NCBI RefSeq assembly: GCF_007830185.1
Contig: NZ_VLKZ01000002.1
Coordinates: forward strand, 248,001 to 312,000
Direction: 5' to 3'
DNA from: Halalkalibacter nanhaiisediminis
GTDB taxonomy: Bacteria > Bacillota > Bacilli > Bacillales > Bacillaceae_D
Length of the DNA: 64,000 bases
The notes under the pieces are model-generated. The model had not been told where the DNA came from, did no database searches, and saw only the letters and a program-made list of their open reading frames with translations. Within the stretch, counting starts at the first letter, position 1. The number at the start of each line of letters is the position of its first letter. Positions 43,863-52,990 of this stretch are shown in pieces. A program made the position numbers and the translations under genes.

Positions 43863-44744
43863 TTAATTTGAAACTGGTACGCCTTCTTCAGCTAACATTG
43901 TCCAGTCCTCTCCCATATTCGCTGTTTCATAAATGCTTTGTTGCATGGTTCCAACAAGAATAGTTCCTTCCAAAACAGGATGCTTACTAATCATCGTCAC
44001 AACATCTTCTTCAAGTTCTAAATGTAAAGACGTCCATGTTTGTCCAAAGTCTTCACTTACATATAAACCATTATAGCTTCCAATCAAATAAGCTATTAAC
44101 ACTTCACTTTCTTCATCCATTGAAACAAAAGCTGTAGCTGTATAATCTGACTCAGCTTGACTCCAGCTTTCTCCTCCATTTTCAGAAACAAATAAGCCTG
44201 TTTCAAGGCCTGCTAAAACATAATCAGGATTTAACGGATTCGACACTAATGTAATAATCTCTGCAACTGATAAGCCCTCTACATTTACTTGACTCCAGTC
44301 ATGTCCCTTATTTTCAGATTTATAAAGGACAGAATTCCCTGCATCTACCCCGTACATAATATTTTGATCGCCTTCGTTTACATGTAAACTATGAAAATCA
44401 ACTTCCTCATATAAAGCAATTGGTTCCCAAGTCAAACCTTGATCGTCACTTATAACAACACCTAAAGGATTAGCTAAATCAGACCGTATACTTGGATGAC
44501 CACTTGAAATCATTGTTCCATCGTTTAAAACGGTAAATCCCATCAAATCGTGCTGCTGTTCAGGTTCTCCAACTTGCTGCCAGCCTGACTCGTCAACTTG
44601 AATGAGACCATGATGTGTCGCAATATAAAAAGACTCATTTGCGTACTCAAGTCCATGAATATGAGTATATGATTCTATTTCATCAGTTTGACTACAAGCC
44701 GCTAAAATAATGACTACAAGCGCTGTGAAAATTATGTGTTTCAT
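43863..44744 (-). CDS. BNR/sialidase-fold lipoprotein (F510_1955-like)
   Basis: 293 residues. Lipoprotein signal (MKHIIFTALVVIILAACSQ, lipobox AAC). Repeats of the Asp-box type (SDDQGLTWEP, SENKGHDWSQ, SENGGESWSQ, SEDFGQTWTS, MGEDWT) make a beta-propeller. No sialidase catalytic set is identified, so an unknown extracytoplasmic role. ATG 44744 (GGAAGAAC upstream) is chosen over 44858. Confidence 0.82.
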   Translation of the reverse strand: MKHIIFTALVVIILAACSQTDEIESYTHIHGLEYANESFYIATHHGLIQVDESGWQQVGEPEQQHDLMGFTVLNDGTMISSGHPSIRSDLANPLGVVISDDQGLTWEPIALYEEVDFHSLHVNEGDQNIMYGVDAGNSVLYKSENKGHDWSQVNVEGLSVAEIITLVSNPLNPDYVLAGLETGLFVSENGGESWSQAESDYTATAFVSMDEESEVLIAYLIGSYNGLYVSEDFGQTWTSLHLELEEDVVTMISKHPVLEGTILVGTMQQSIYETANMGEDWTMLAEEGVPVSN

Positions 44745-44796
44745 TGTTCTTCCTTTCTGATAATTAGTCTGTAAAATGTACGATTGTATTACTCCT

Positions 44797-44828
44797 AATA
44801 ATACGATACGAGCAACGATCGTATTATT
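44797..44828. promoter_or_regulatory. 11-bp inverted repeat before the BNR lipoprotein gene
   Basis: AATAATACGAT (44797-44807) and ATCGTATTATT (44818-44828), 10-nt spacer, with a related TACGATTGTATTA at about 44779. It lies 52 nt before the start codon. Candidate operator; no known regulator consensus recognised. Confidence 0.45.
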
Positions 44829-44989
44829 AAAAACACTTATCTCATATTCTCCTTTCACCTTTTAGTTAATCTACAATTGTTAATATAGTTAATAAATATG
44901 TAGAAAGAATGAAGTTTGCAAGTAATGACATGTATTCATTTCCACGTCCTAAATCACATTAAAGTAAAAATGTTCATTTTAAACATCGT

Positions 44990-45021
44990 TTAGACCCACT
45001 AAGTAGCATCAGTGGGTCTAA
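44990..45021 (-). terminator. Terminator hairpin after the ArsB-like gene
   Basis: TTAGACCCACT (44990-45000) pairs with AGTGGGTCTAA (45011-45021). T-run is weak. Confidence 0.6.
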
Positions 45022-45049
45022 TTCACCTTAAACATTCATTCACTTTCTT

Positions 45050-46405
45050 TTATAGGTAGATAAGAGTAACCCATAAATATAATGAGAGCAAAGTGACGAA
45101 AAGAGTTAAAGGTATAACAAAAATAGCAACTTTTAAATATTGGACCCAAGTAACATGAATGTTTTCCCTCTTTAACACATACATCCATAATAAAGTTGCA
45201 AGAGTCCCGAGTGGCGTAAGCAGTGCTCCTATATCACTCCCAATAATAATTGCGATATAAGAAAATTGTAATGTTTGTATATCTAGTCCCATTTCAGTAA
45301 TCATTAGGACACCTAACATGACTGAAGGTAAATTATTCATTAGATTTGAAAGTACTGTTATCATAATCCCAGATAGAAAACTAGCATAAAGTAAATTTTG
45401 AGACATTGGTTCTTTCAATATTTCAACTAATATTACTGGTAAACCTGTATTGTTTAATGCATAGACTATCACATACATTCCAAAAGCAAATACGAGGATA
45501 TGCCAAGGAGCTTTTTTAATAATATCATAGACGCCTATTCTTGTTTTAAACCATCTAATTACTATTAAAATAGCTGCTCCAACAAGAGCAATCCATTCAA
45601 TATTTATACCTAAAGGCGTTAGTATAAAATAACTTGCTCTTACTAGTATAACAATACCAAGACATATTTTTAGTAATTGCACATCAATTGCTTGCCTTCC
45701 TATTGCTTTTTTTGATAATAGAGGAATTTGTTGAGACATGATAAAAGCAGTTGACTCATCTTGAATAGAATCTACTTTTTTTGGTATGCTCTTTTTAAAA
45801 AGTAGAAAGATTAATAAACTTAATGTACAGATCCCGATCATAGAAGGAACTAAAACCATATTTGTATATGATATTAAATCTAAACCTACTATTTGTAGAC
45901 CGATTAAATTAGCAATATTACTTACTCCGATAGGTAAGCTTGAAGCCGTAGCAACAAAAACGCCGCCAAACAAATAAGGAAATTTTTGTTTTTTTGTTAA
46001 CTTTAACATTGTAACAATATGAATAATGATTGGTGTTGTTAGTAAAATACTCCCATCATTGTTGAAAAAAATCGTCATTAAAAAACAAAGAATAATGATA
46101 TACCAAAACAACTTTATACCAGATCCATTAGCCCGTTTGATAATATTATAAGCAGCCCACCTAAAAACACCTATCGTCTCAAGAACAATGCACATAATAA
46201 TAGTTGATATAATTGTTAATGCAGGGCCACTTACGATTTCTAATATTTCCCTAACATCACTCAATGGTACAATTCCCATTAATAACAATATCCCAGATCC
46301 TACAAATGCAGGTACCGCTTCATTTATTCCTCGAGGTCGCCACATAATAAATAAAGTAGTAAGCGCAAAGATCAGCAGAGTAAAAATGACCAATGAATCA
46401 GACAT
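45050..46405 (-). CDS. ArsB/NhaD (SLC13-ArsB superfamily) anion transporter
   Basis: 451 residues with about 11-12 membrane segments: MWRPRGINEAVPAFVGSGILLLMGIVPL, EIVSGPALTIISTIIMCIVLETIG, FFNNDGSILLTTPIIIHI (the re-entrant NND region), ATASSLPIGVSNIANLIG and LLTPLGTLATLLWMYVLKR are the family signatures of ArsB/P-type permeases. Efflux of arsenite or another anion is possible; no ArsR or ArsC gene is adjacent, so the substrate is open. Translationally coupled to a 48-aa peptide. Confidence 0.78.
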   Translation of the reverse strand: MSDSLVIFTLLIFALTTLFIMWRPRGINEAVPAFVGSGILLLMGIVPLSDVREILEIVSGPALTIISTIIMCIVLETIGVFRWAAYNIIKRANGSGIKLFWYIIILCFLMTIFFNNDGSILLTTPIIIHIVTMLKLTKKQKFPYLFGGVFVATASSLPIGVSNIANLIGLQIVGLDLISYTNMVLVPSMIGICTLSLLIFLLFKKSIPKKVDSIQDESTAFIMSQQIPLLSKKAIGRQAIDVQLLKICLGIVILVRASYFILTPLGINIEWIALVGAAILIVIRWFKTRIGVYDIIKKAPWHILVFAFGMYVIVYALNNTGLPVILVEILKEPMSQNLLYASFLSGIMITVLSNLMNNLPSVMLGVLMITEMGLDIQTLQFSYIAIIIGSDIGALLTPLGTLATLLWMYVLKRENIHVTWVQYLKVAIFVIPLTLFVTLLSLYLWVTLIYL

Positions 46406-46544
46406 TGGAGTTTACCCCTTTTATTAATTTATTGTAATTTTCTACGGCATCAGTCTTATTTTTAAACTGACTCAATTCGCTTGAAGGTTTTAAAAACTTA
46501 TAGAAAACTAAACCCGATAAAAGTAATAAAGAAGAAATAAACAT
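46398..46544 (-). CDS. 48-aa membrane peptide coupled to the ArsB-like gene
   Basis: MFISSLLLLSGLVFYKFLKP..., one hydrophobic N-terminal helix then a polar C-terminal half (FKNKTDAVENYNKLIKG). ATG at 46544 follows GAGGGGTGAGGAA. The stop TGA overlaps the transporter's ATG by design (ATGTCTGA, 8-nt overlap), a strong translational-coupling signal. No family recognised; may be an accessory subunit or merely a leader. Confidence 0.6.
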   Translation of the reverse strand: MFISSLLLLSGLVFYKFLKPSSELSQFKNKTDAVENYNKLIKGVNSNV

Positions 46545-46715
46545 TTCCTCACCCCTCGCTATGAAAGATTATGTTGATAATTTTATTACATAAAATAATG
46601 TTCTTATCTATTTCTCCTTTTTCTTTAGCGATCATTCTTTGTTTGTTTTTTACTTTATTTTCGTATCAGTAATGTAGGCTTTGTTCTTATTCTCGGGCTC
46701 TCCTTCCACTTCAGC

Positions 46716-47246
46716 CTAATTTTCCTTATCATTCTCTGTTTCGTTTTCAGACTCACTTGCCATATCAATTGTTTCTTCTACTGGACTTTCTTCGTCAGAA
46801 TTATCGCTTACTTCGTTTTCTTCATTACTTTGCATGACCACTATACTTAAACTTTTAAGATGCTCTATTGTGTAGAATATAAGGCCATCTCTTTCGGTTT
46901 GAAGCATAATAAAGCTTCCATCCTCACCATGTAATTTTCCTACTCTAGAATCTGGACCACTTCGATTAATGCGCACATTTTCTCCTATAAAAGTTTGGAT
47001 TAACTTCTGAAAATTATTAGGGTATAAAAGTTCTTTTTCTTCAGAAGAAAAATGAATTTGTGCTTCTGTCTCTTCTGTAATCGTTTTAATATGTTCCAAG
47101 GTAAAAAAGATGATTTCTTGATTTTTTGCACGAAAGACTAAAAAGTCTTCCTTTACTGCTAAAAGCTTTCCAACCGTTGCTCCAGGTCCGCTTTTATTGA
47201 CTTGAACTACTCTACCAATTAATGAATTATATATCTGATCAGACAT
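46716..47246 (-). CDS. Duplicated beta-domain, acidic-tailed protein (coat-like)
   Basis: 176 residues. Two copies of a ~50-residue unit: GRVVQVNKSGPGATVGKLLAVKEDFLVF..FFTLEHIKTI and GENVRINRSGPDSRVGKLHGEDGSFIML..FYTIEHLKSL, followed by a ~40-residue Glu/Ser/Asn-rich acidic tail. The unit resembles Sm-like DUF2642/coat-protein folds known in spore formers. No signal peptide. Function not known. Confidence 0.55.
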   Translation of the reverse strand: MSDQIYNSLIGRVVQVNKSGPGATVGKLLAVKEDFLVFRAKNQEIIFFTLEHIKTITEETEAQIHFSSEEKELLYPNNFQKLIQTFIGENVRINRSGPDSRVGKLHGEDGSFIMLQTERDGLIFYTIEHLKSLSIVVMQSNEENEVSDNSDEESPVEETIDMASESENETENDKEN

Positions 47247-47471
47247 TGTTTCCTCCCCCTTATCTAAAATCTACTAGTTAATCATCTATACTTCATATAT
47301 ACATATCCCTTTAGTCGTTTTCACTCGGAATATAGTTTATTTATATTGCAGAACACTTCTATGTGTGATGGGTAAAGTATTCAATTAATAATTAATATAA
47401 AGTATGTATAATTAGACTTAGACTATGAACTAGGTTGCTCTTAGATTTGCTTTTATGTATAGGTCATTTAA

Positions 47472-47499
47472 AAGACCCACCGAAAATTCGGTGGGTCTT
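47472..47499 (-). terminator. Terminator of the GAF-STAS gene
   Basis: AAGACCCACCG - AAAATT - CGGTGGGTCTT, 15 nt past the stop codon. Confidence 0.8.
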
Positions 47500-47513
47500 A
47501 ATAATAAATTGAT

Positions 47514-48377
47514 CTATGTTCTCTTCAAGCTAAAACCAATATTCACTAAAGCCTGTTCTAATGTAGCATGAGTCTTAATTCCTTGTAAATCATCTTTAAA
47601 TTCTACCGCTTTCATTGCTAAGTTTGGCTTAATTCCCGTCATCACAGGAGTTACTCCGATTAAATTTAAACTATTTGCTTTTTTTAATAAATGTGAAGTG
47701 AATGACCGATTCATAGCTTGAACGCCAGATAAATCAAAAATTAAATAGTCTAAGGATAGTCTTTGACTTTCAGATAAAGCAGTAAGAGTAATAGATTCTG
47801 CAAGTTCTTCACTTATATCTCCAATAATCGGCAGAATAGCAATTCCTTTAGCAACTGGAACAATTGGTGCCACTAAATTTTTTATTTGCTTATTAGCTAT
47901 ATCTAATTCTAGAATATAAGTAAGAAGAGAGGACATGGTCTCAAAGAGCTCAAGATGTTTATCGATAAATTCAAAAGGTTTATTATCTAGTCCACAAATC
48001 GTTCCATAATTCTCACCATTCCCAAAATATAAAGGTATACCAATAAAGCTCCCACCTCCTAATTTTTTTGTTACTTCAAGATGGGCGGTCAGTTCACTCT
48101 TAGTAATATCGGGAATGACGAGAATCTCTTTACCTTTCTCAACACTTAATTTGCAAAATGTTTCTCTAAAAGGTAGAGTCCCTCCTTCTTCTAACAAAAC
48201 ATAGTCTTGATTGATTACTTTGATAATTTCATTGGTATATGTATCGTTTTTAGCAATAAATAATGTATTAATGTCGATAAAACGATTCATAAGGTGCAGA
48301 ACTTCATTAATTGCTTCATCAAAGTTTTCAAACTTATTTAATCTAATGCGAGACTTTTCAACCGTGCCTTTTGTCAC
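47514..48377 (-). CDS. GAF-STAS domain protein (RsbR/stressosome-like)
   Basis: 287 residues, GTG start (GAGGTGG site). A GAF-like sensor (~20-160; LGGGSFIGIPLYFGNGENYGTICGLDNKPFEF) is followed by a STAS domain (~170-280; VAKGIAILPIIGDI, LDYLIFDLSGVQAMNRSFTSHLLKKANSL), as in the GAF-STAS RsbR paralogues. The STAS core has DLSGVQAMN with Ser and no canonical Thr pair; stressosome membership is inference. Isolated gene. Confidence 0.75.
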   Translation of the reverse strand: MTKGTVEKSRIRLNKFENFDEAINEVLHLMNRFIDINTLFIAKNDTYTNEIIKVINQDYVLLEEGGTLPFRETFCKLSVEKGKEILVIPDITKSELTAHLEVTKKLGGGSFIGIPLYFGNGENYGTICGLDNKPFEFIDKHLELFETMSSLLTYILELDIANKQIKNLVAPIVPVAKGIAILPIIGDISEELAESITLTALSESQRLSLDYLIFDLSGVQAMNRSFTSHLLKKANSLNLIGVTPVMTGIKPNLAMKAVEFKDDLQGIKTHATLEQALVNIGFSLKRT

Positions 48378-48461
48378 TACGCCACCTCTTAGTTTGCATT
48401 TATATAAATTATTAAACTATTAAACTATTTCTTATTAGTTAGATTATAACGTGACTATCAC

Positions 48462-48581
48462 TCACATGTACATCACAAAAAGCCTTAAAGTTGAATCAAC
48501 AAGGCAATCCTTCGGCTTTGGAATACTTCTCATTTCTTCTATAGTCGGTTGACAATTCATATCTAAAAACACGTCAATCAT
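48462..48581 (-). CDS. Possible 39-aa peptide
   Basis: ATG at 48581 preceded by TTGGAGATG; the frame MIDVFLDMNCQPTIEEM... ends at TGA 48462. Only weak evidence (ribosome binding site and open frame); no family recognised. May be noise. Confidence 0.25.
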   Translation of the reverse strand: MIDVFLDMNCQPTIEEMRSIPKPKDCLVDSTLRLFVMYM

Positions 48582-48668
48582 GACATCTCCAATTAATCAG
48601 ATTATATTTATATATCAATTAACCACTCCTACTATAAATAAGTAGAAGTGGTTTTTAAACTGTTATTT

Positions 48669-49208
48669 TTATTCTTCTGACTCATGTTCAAAGTTGATCT
48701 CAGTACCATTTTCTAGAGTCATTTCTAACTCCAAACTTTCATAATTTGGGTCGAAATCAAAATTTTCATGAATAGCAGCAAGAATTTCTTCTTCACTCAT
48801 TTCACTATCAATTTGGAAATTTTCAAATCTATTTTCAAGTTCTTGATAAGCTTCATCTCCTGTTAACTGCATATCCATACGAGAATCATCAATTTCTGCA
48901 TTTACTTCATCAGTCGTATGTTCGTAATGAATTGTATAGCTATCACCTAAATCACTATAATTCACATTCAAATGTAAGTAGCTAAAACCGAATGCAGTCG
49001 TTTCAGGTTCATCAGAATCAGGATCTAGCACTTCGTCCACATCCGTATCCATTCCTTCATCAGTATGAATCATGTCACCATCAGCTTCTTGCTCCACTGG
49101 CGTATCCTCTGGAGCTGGATCTTCAACAGTTGTTTCCTCGTTACAGGCTGCTAATACTAATAGAGATGATGCAAAAATACCTACCATTACTTTTCTTGTC
49201 TTTTTCAT
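48669..49208 (-). CDS. YusW-like lipoprotein
   Basis: 179 residues: lipoprotein signal MKKTRKVMVGIFASSLLVLAAC, an acidic, low-complexity linker (residues ~24-68), and a YusW-like domain (FGFSYLHLNVNYSDLGDSYTIHYEHTTDEVNAEIDDSR). Role not known; probable cell-surface protein. GGAG upstream. Single gene. Confidence 0.7.
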   Translation of the reverse strand: MKKTRKVMVGIFASSLLVLAACNEETTVEDPAPEDTPVEQEADGDMIHTDEGMDTDVDEVLDPDSDEPETTAFGFSYLHLNVNYSDLGDSYTIHYEHTTDEVNAEIDDSRMDMQLTGDEAYQELENRFENFQIDSEMSEEEILAAIHENFDFDPNYESLELEMTLENGTEINFEHESEE

Positions 49209-49376
49209 AAAATGAATTCTCCTTTTTTGGTTATGTAGTAGTTATGTAGTATAAGTAACCTTTAAACGATAAGATTAAACTTATTTTATGAATTATTTTA
49301 ATATATTTTTACGTAATCCTTTTCATAAATAAAGAACACTCCCTACTGCAGAGAGTGTTGCTTAAAATATTGATTT

Positions 49377-50240
49377 TTATCCTTTCTTTGAAAATAACCC
49401 ACTATGATAATCAGTATAAGCCTGTTTGATTTCTTCCATTGTATTCATGACAAAAGGACCATAAGCAACAATTTCTTCTTTGATAGGCACGCCTGTGTAG
49501 ACAAGCACTTTTGAACGAGCATTTGCTTTTAATCGTAATTCACTTTCCTTTGTATCTATACCATTTTCTTTATATGTCAATGTTGCTACAGCTGTCTTTT
49601 TTAGACTTTTTTGATTATGACCAAATTCTACATCTCCTGAAAGCATATAAATGAATCCATTATGATTTTCAGGTAGACGCAAATTGTAAGAAGCACCATC
49701 TGATAAAGAAATTTCAGTTAATGTAAATGGGACTACTGACTCTATTGGCCCCTTTAATCCTTCAATGTTTCCTGAATAAACGTGAACTGCTCCTCCATCA
49801 AAGGAAACTGTCGGTACATTTTCGATATATACATTCTGGTAAGTCGTTGGAGTGTTTTTTTGATGTTTAGGTAAGTTCAACCATAATTGGAGTGTGTGAG
49901 CAATGTCATTGTCGACAGCTTCTTCCGCATGAAGTGCAGCCCATCCAGCATTCATGTATTGAACATCACCAGCCTCTAAAATATCATGACCACCATGATT
50001 ATCCGTATGTTCAAGTCGTCCATCAATAACATACGTGATTGTTTGAAAACCTCTATGAGGGTGCTCTGAAAACGTCCCACGTTTAAACCAATCCTCAGCC
50101 ATTAAAATAAACGGATCAAAGTCCTTCCATCGATCTGGAGGTAGCACCCACCCTTTTTGAACGGCTGGAAAAGACATTTCTTCATATTTAACATACCAGC
50201 TATCTTTAAGCTCCCTTTGTAATACATTATTAATTTCCAT
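49377..50240 (-). CDS. Pirin family protein
   Basis: 287 residues, bicupin: FDPFILMAEDWFKRGTFSEHPHRGFQTITYVIDGRLEHTDNHGG (metal ligands His-His-His and Glu in this run), then AGDVQYMNAGWAALHAEEAV. Members bind Fe and can have quercetinase activity. Single gene between the YusW-like and EctD genes. Confidence 0.85.
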   Translation of the reverse strand: MEINNVLQRELKDSWYVKYEEMSFPAVQKGWVLPPDRWKDFDPFILMAEDWFKRGTFSEHPHRGFQTITYVIDGRLEHTDNHGGHDILEAGDVQYMNAGWAALHAEEAVDNDIAHTLQLWLNLPKHQKNTPTTYQNVYIENVPTVSFDGGAVHVYSGNIEGLKGPIESVVPFTLTEISLSDGASYNLRLPENHNGFIYMLSGDVEFGHNQKSLKKTAVATLTYKENGIDTKESELRLKANARSKVLVYTGVPIKEEIVAYGPFVMNTMEEIKQAYTDYHSGLFSKKG

Positions 50241-50379
50241 TTAATTTGCCCCCTCTTAAAAAATTTTTGATTCTTAGCAGCTCTAAATTAAGAGATGCTT
50301 AAATGCAATATACTATCTTTATTAAATCAGCTTTTGGGAAGATAAACAAAGCTATTGCTCATTACAGGAACAGTACTAA

Positions 50380-50427
50380 AAAGCAGAGGAACGACAATGA
50401 ATGTCAAATGTCTTATTCCTCTGCTTT
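50380..50427 (-). terminator. Terminator of ectD
   Basis: AAAGCAGAGGAA (50380-50391) pairs with TTCCTCTGCTTT (50416-50427); minus strand continues TTAGTAC after a T-run. Confidence 0.75.
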
Positions 50428-50440
50428 CATTATGGATTAA

Positions 50441-51385
50441 TTATTTACTTTCAACCAAGGAAGGCACACTTATAATGCTTTCATCTAGTGGCTTAATTGG
50501 TTGTATGTTTTTACGGTTAGCTAAAAACTCTGGTCTAGGATTCGCATCTGAGAAAGGGTTAGTTAATTGATTTTCGATACTATTAAAAACAAAAAAGACA
50601 TTACTGCGTGAGAATGGTGAAATATTACCACTAGAAGCATGCATAATATTTGAATCAAAAAAGAGAACCGATCCAGCAGGTCCCGTTGCCCTGTCGATTC
50701 TTCCTCCAGCTTGATCAACTAAGGTCTTTAAACTATTTTCATCCGGAACACCGAGCTCTTGTTTTTGTAACGACTGTTTATAGTTGTTCTCAGGAGTCTC
50801 TCCTGAGCAAGATACATACCACTTATGGGATCCAGGAATTAACATAAGTGGACCATTAAATTCATGGTTATCTGTTAAAACAATTGAACAACTTACTGCT
50901 CTCATATTTGGCATTCCATCTTCTACATGCCATGTTTCGAAATCAGAATGCCAGTAAAATTCTTTGCCTTTAAAACCTGGTTTAAAGTTTATTCTCGATT
51001 GCGTAATATACACTTGACTACCAAGAAGCTGCTGAGCAATACTGACTAGTTTTTTATTTTTTGAAAGTCGCTCAAAAAATTCACTGTTTTTATGAATTTC
51101 AAAGATAGAACGTACTTCGTTACTTCCAGGTTCTCGAATAACATCTTCACTATTGTTGTTTTTATTTAGTTCCATAACGTGGCGTAGTTCTTCTTTTAAT
51201 ACTTGAATATCTTCTTTAGAAAAAAGGTCTTTAAAAAGAAGATAACCATTCCTCTCATAAGTTTTTAAATCTTCTGCGCTAAGAGGACCTTGGAACAACT
51301 CGGAGTTTTTGTGAATGACGTCATCTTGTCTCCTGATCATTTTTGCTTCCTTACTAATTCTTGAAGAATACAAATCTGCTACCAT
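50441..51385 (-). CDS. ectD: Ectoine hydroxylase
   Basis: About 314 residues, Fe(II)/2-oxoglutarate dioxygenase. The double-stranded-helix iron motif HxD...H is seen in FYWHSDFETWHVEDGMPNMRA and MHASSGNISPFSRSNVFFVFNS; other EctD signatures are QSRINFKPGFKGKEFYWH and LMLIPGSHKWYVSC. Converts ectoine to 5-hydroxyectoine, an osmoprotectant. The ectABC genes are not in this window. ATG 51385 has GGAG 9 nt before it and is chosen over the upstream TTG. Confidence 0.92.
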   Translation of the reverse strand: MVADLYSSRISKEAKMIRRQDDVIHKNSELFQGPLSAEDLKTYERNGYLLFKDLFSKEDIQVLKEELRHVMELNKNNNSEDVIREPGSNEVRSIFEIHKNSEFFERLSKNKKLVSIAQQLLGSQVYITQSRINFKPGFKGKEFYWHSDFETWHVEDGMPNMRAVSCSIVLTDNHEFNGPLMLIPGSHKWYVSCSGETPENNYKQSLQKQELGVPDENSLKTLVDQAGGRIDRATGPAGSVLFFDSNIMHASSGNISPFSRSNVFFVFNSIENQLTNPFSDANPRPEFLANRKNIQPIKPLDESIISVPSLVESK

Positions 51386-51543
51386 ACCCAATCACTCCTT
51401 CTGAAATATTTTATTTAATAGGTAACAGTTGATGTGATTCCCTCTATTTATACGACGAAACTAATAAATCCTATTCTTAAAGTATGAGATATTTTCAATT
51501 GTGATCAATAATTATTGACAATTAAATCATCCATATAATTTAT

Positions 51544-51590
51544 TATAATCAATACTTAATTAAAATAATTATAATTAAGTATTGATTATA
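51544..51590. repeat. 19-bp perfect inverted repeat upstream of ectD
   Basis: TATAATCAATACTTAATTA (51544-51562) is exactly repeated in reverse at 51572-51590 around a 9-nt AT spacer. No T-run, no GC in the arms except two bases each. About 160 nt before the ectD start; candidate regulatory or structural element. Confidence 0.6.
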
Positions 51591-51752
51591 TCTTAGAAGA
51601 TGTTATAATAATAATCTAAATGTTATCTCAATGATCGAAAAATTTACTGATCTAGTAACTTTAACATAAAAAAGCTTTCTCATATTTTACGGTTAATAAA
51701 ATAGTCATTTTGTAAATTCTCAATATTATTCTCAATTATAAAAATTTTTAAA

Positions 51753-51775
51753 ATTCATTATCAATAATCATTATT
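51753..51775. promoter_or_regulatory. Fur-box-like cluster upstream of hemH
   Basis: ATTCATTATCAATAATCATTATTA-type sequence: on the minus strand TAATAATGATTATTG overlaps GATTATTGATAATGA; each departs from TGATAATNATTATCA at about three positions. Lies roughly 92 nt before the hemH start. Suggestive only. Confidence 0.4.
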
Positions 51776-51866
51776 AAATAAATCTATTACTCATTTACTC
51801 TTTTCACGAAGAATAAGAGGAATCATACAGCTAGATCGTCACGAATTTTAGTAGAGGTGAAGACAA

Positions 51867-52805
51867 GTGGCAAAAGTGGAAAGAAAAAAAATTGGATTAC
51901 TCGTAATGGCTTATGGCACGCCTTATAAAGAAGAAGATGTCGTTGATTATTACACACATATTCGTCATGGAAGAACGCCAACTGCGGAAATGATCCAAGA
52001 TTTAACAGATCGCTATAAAAGCATTGGTGGCATTTCTCCCCTTGCAAAAATAACATTAGCGCAAGCAACAAAGCTCGCGGAAACGTTAAATGCGATGCAA
52101 AACGAATTTGAATTCAAAATGTATCTCGGCTTAAAGCATATTACTCCTTTTATTGAAGATGCTGTCCAGCAAATGAAAGATGACAACATTGAAAATGCTG
52201 TTTCGATCGTATTAGCTCCCCATTACTCTACCTTTAGTACTGAGGTATACAATCGTCGTGCTAAAAAGGCTTCAAGTGAAATCAATGGTCCTGAAATTAT
52301 CTCAGTAAATGAGTGGTATCAGGAGGAAGGTTTTATTCAATATTGGTCAGACGAAATCTCTAAAAAACTGAAGCAAAAAACAGATAATGATTTAGAAAAA
52401 ACGGTTGTTATCTGTTCTGCACATAGTTTACCTAAAAAAATTTTAGAGCATAATGATCCATATCCAGAGCAGCTTAAAGAGACAGCGGAGTTAATCGCAA
52501 AGAAACTTCATTTTAAAAATGTTGTCGTTGGTTGGCAAAGCGAAGGAAATACGCCTGATCCTTGGATTGGTCCAGATGTACAAGATCTAACACGAGATTT
52601 ATATGACCAAGGTTACCGTTCTTTTATTTATGCCCCTGTTGGCTTTGTTTCTGACCACTTAGAAGTTCTTTATGATAATGATTATGAATGCAAGGTTGTA
52701 ACTGAAGAATTAAATGTAAGCTATGACAGACCACCAATGCCAAATACTGACTCTAGGTTTATTAATGTACTTGCTAAGGTTGTCATTGAAAAATTAAACA
52801 AGTAG
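51867..52805 (+). CDS. hemH: Coproporphyrin III ferrochelatase
   Basis: 312 residues, Bacillus-type ferrochelatase (CpfC). [27 protein letters not shown] (N-terminal signature), [23 protein letters not shown] (catalytic His), and [14 protein letters not shown] (metal/proton Glu) are conserved. Inserts Fe into coproporphyrin III in the coproporphyrin-dependent haem pathway. GTG start with TAGAGGTGA upstream. hemE/hemY are not adjacent, so this is an isolated copy, possibly a second paralogue. Confidence 0.92.
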   Translation: MAKVERKKIGLLVMAYGTPYKEEDVVDYYTHIRHGRTPTAEMIQDLTDRYKSIGGISPLAKITLAQATKLAETLNAMQNEFEFKMYLGLKHITPFIEDAVQQMKDDNIENAVSIVLAPHYSTFSTEVYNRRAKKASSEINGPEIISVNEWYQEEGFIQYWSDEISKKLKQKTDNDLEKTVVICSAHSLPKKILEHNDPYPEQLKETAELIAKKLHFKNVVVGWQSEGNTPDPWIGPDVQDLTRDLYDQGYRSFIYAPVGFVSDHLEVLYDNDYECKVVTEELNVSYDRPPMPNTDSRFINVLAKVVIEKLNK

Positions 52806-52815
52806 GTGATGATAA

Positions 52816-52929
52816 ATGATTCAAAAGACAAAAACATGTCCACAATGTCAAACTGAAATAAAACAGCTAAAACATAGTATTTTATGTGGATGCGGTATAA
52901 AATTTAAAACCATAAAAAAGGCAGGTTAA
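52816..52929 (+). CDS. 37-aa Cys-rich zinc-ribbon-like peptide
   Basis: MIQKTKTCPQCQTEIKQLKH... LCGCGIKFKTIKKAG: a CxxC and CxC pair, basic. ATG follows GGTGATGATAA 10 nt after hemH stop; a terminator follows (52949-52981), so it is probably co-transcribed with hemH. Not recognised; could be a small metal-binding protein. Confidence 0.5.
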   Translation: MIQKTKTCPQCQTEIKQLKHSILCGCGIKFKTIKKAG

Positions 52930-52948
52930 TCATCATTCAAAGTAAACA

Positions 52949-52981
52949 AAAACGACTGGATCTAAGTTCCAGTCGTTTTTA
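52949..52981 (+). terminator. Rho-independent terminator
   Basis: AAAACGACTGGA pairs with TCCAGTCGTTTTT; ends hemH-37aa unit and faces the Na/Pi gene end. Confidence 0.85.
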
Positions 52982-52990
52982 TTATGACTA

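Larger units (their letters stand above)
51386..51866. other. Intergenic 480-bp AT-rich region between divergent ectD and hemH
   Basis: Contains a 19-bp perfect inverted repeat (51544-51590) and an iron-box-like cluster (51753-51775). No small gene with a convincing ribosome binding site was seen. Confidence 0.5.
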
